NCBI GenBank assembly: GCA_025362915.1
Contig: JANYEU010000168.1
Location: forward strand, 1-5,608
Origin: Chitinophagaceae bacterium
Lineage (GTDB): Bacteria > Bacteroidota > Bacteroidia > Chitinophagales > Chitinophagaceae
Direction: 5' to 3'
Length of the DNA stretch: 5,608 bases
Below, in pieces: positions 4,541 to 5,608 of the stretch. The notes below the pieces were generated by a model, which saw nothing but the letters and a program-made list of their open reading frames with translations, had not been told where the DNA came from and did no database searches. The translations under genes and the position numbers were made by a program. The number at the start of each line of letters is the position of its first letter. Positions within the stretch are counted from its first letter, which is position 1.

Positions 4541-5608
4541 ATGACAATGAAACATACACTTACAACAATTGCTTCTTGCTTAATGATAGCAATTGGTTTT
4601 GCGCAAGTAAAACCCGCAAGCCTTTTTAGTGATAATATGGTTTTGCAAAGAGAAACCAATGTACCCGTTTGGGGAACTGCTTCAGAAAATGAAAGTGTTA
4701 CAGTAGAGTTTGAAGGTCAAAAACAGACCACTATAGCAAAGGATGGTAAGTGGAAAGTAAACTTGAAGCCTTTAAAAGCTGGTGGCGGTGCATTAAACAT
4801 GAGAATTATAGGCGCAAAAGTAAGGTTCTTGGTTAATGTTGAAGGTCATGAAAATAAATCTATGAAAATTACACTCAAAGACACTGTAATTATACACAAT
4901 ATCCTTGTGGGAGAAGTGTGGTTGTGTAGCGGACAAAGCAATATGGAACGCGCAATGATTTATGATACGGCAGGAAAGGAAGCAGTAGCCAATTCTGCCA
5001 ACGACATGCTTCGATTAGTTACCATACCTCATAATTCTAGAGATACTCCTCAAACGGAAGTGCCTTGCAAATGGGTTGCATCTAGCCCTTCTACAACCTT
5101 GCATTTCTCTGCAACGGCTTATTGGTTTGGTAGTAAGTTGCAAAAAGAGTTGGGTGTACCTGTTGGTATTATCAACTCATCTTACGGCGGAACGCCGATT
5201 GAAGCTTGGATAAATGAAAAGACCTTAGCTGATTTAAGTTTACCAAAGGATGTCAATAATAATTCCGCAATGGCACGGGCAAATTATGAAATGAGGAAAG
5301 CGAAGATGCAGCCCATCATGGATAAATACAATGCGGACAAAGAAGCAGCCAAGAAACAACATCTTCCTGCACCACCGCAACCAGCAAGTGTCGTGGGAGA
5401 TTATCGTGGCCCAAATGTTTTGTATAATGGCATGATTGCCCCATTAATTCCGTTTGCCATTAAGGGAATGGTTTGGTATCAAGGGGAAAATAATAGTTAT
5501 GTAGGAAGGGCAAATACTTATTATGAATTGTTGCCAGCCTTGATTAAAGAATGGCGTGGAGAATGGGGTGAAGGAAACATTCCATTCTTTGTTGTACAGC
5601 TTTGCCCT
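4541..5608 (+). CDS. Secreted SGNH-type esterase, sialate O-acetylesterase family (3' end outside window)
   Basis: The frame is open from ATG 4541 through all 356 visible codons to the right edge. A second ATG at 4547 is equally possible (MKHTLTTIASCLMIAIGFAQ); neither has an SD. The N-terminus is a signal peptide with a likely cut at GFA-Q near residue 21. A beta-sandwich-like opening follows (LFSDNMVLQRE, VPVWGTA, DGKWKVNL), then the esterase core: VGEVWLCSGQSNME with the predicted nucleophile Ser133 (codon 4937-4939), LGVPVGIINSSYGGTPIEAW, LYNGMIAPLIPFAIKGMVWYQGEN with QGE at 314-316, and LLPALIKEWRGEW. The catalytic His/Asp part lies beyond the edge. Family members remove O-acetyl groups; in PULs of this kind the substrate is more often an acetylated plant glycan than sialic acid (inference). 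It starts 27 bp after the GH42 gene, so cotranscription is likely. Confidence 0.9.
   Translation, partial: MTMKHTLTTIASCLMIAIGFAQVKPASLFSDNMVLQRETNVPVWGTASENESVTVEFEGQKQTTIAKDGKWKVNLKPLKAGGGALNMRIIGAKVRFLVNVEGHENKSMKITLKDTVIIHNILVGEVWLCSGQSNMERAMIYDTAGKEAVANSANDMLRLVTIPHNSRDTPQTEVPCKWVASSPSTTLHFSATAYWFGSKLQKELGVPVGIINSSYGGTPIEAWINEKTLADLSLPKDVNNNSAMARANYEMRKAKMQPIMDKYNADKEAAKKQHLPAPPQPASVVGDYRGPNVLYNGMIAPLIPFAIKGMVWYQGENNSYVGRANTYYELLPALIKEWRGEWGEGNIPFFVVQLCP

Noticed and set aside
4408..4659. Minus-strand 83-codon open frame across the GH42-esterase junction
   Set aside because: It overlaps the end of one forward gene and the signal peptide of the next; its hydrophobic look comes from the reverse complement of AT-rich sequence.

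Overview
The window reads as carbohydrate-degradation DNA from a member of the Bacteroidota. This rests on AT-rich coding sequence with weak or absent Shine-Dalgarno signals, one candidate promoter of the TTTG...nnnnTTTG type, and a same-strand row of secreted polysaccharide-degrading proteins like those in polysaccharide utilisation loci (PULs). The genus cannot be read from the sequence, and no SusC/SusD pair or regulator is inside the window.

Layout, all on the + strand. (1) Positions 1-2015 hold the 3' part of a gene for a right-handed parallel beta-helix protein, cut by the left edge. (2) Positions 2016-2436 are non-coding. They contain ten in-register copies of a 21-bp tandem repeat (2095-2304), a perfect 7-bp hairpin inside the array, a small dyad and a candidate promoter. 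(3) Positions 2437-4513 hold a GH42-type beta-galactosidase with a signal peptide. It is broken twice: an in-frame TAA at 2941-2943, and one extra base in a C5 run at 3300-3304. Both catalytic glutamates and the four zinc-type cysteines are otherwise present. A possible third lesion, TAA at 2434-2436, separates the present ATG from an upstream in-frame ATG that has the better ribosome-binding site. (4) After a 27-bp gap, a secreted SGNH-type esterase of the sialate O-acetylesterase family runs from 4541 off the right edge.

Together the products fit stepwise removal of substituents and side chains from a decorated, probably plant-derived (pectin-like) polysaccharide: a beta-helix glycosidase or lyase, an exo-beta-galactosidase and a carbohydrate O-acetylesterase. 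The substrate is inference. If the lesions are real, the galactosidase step is lost or much reduced while its neighbours stay open.

I found no RNA gene, CRISPR array, insertion sequence or attachment site. The most unusual items are the 21-bp array, whose period is two DNA helical turns and also seven codons, and the freshly broken galactosidase. I did not find a convincing new multi-gene system.
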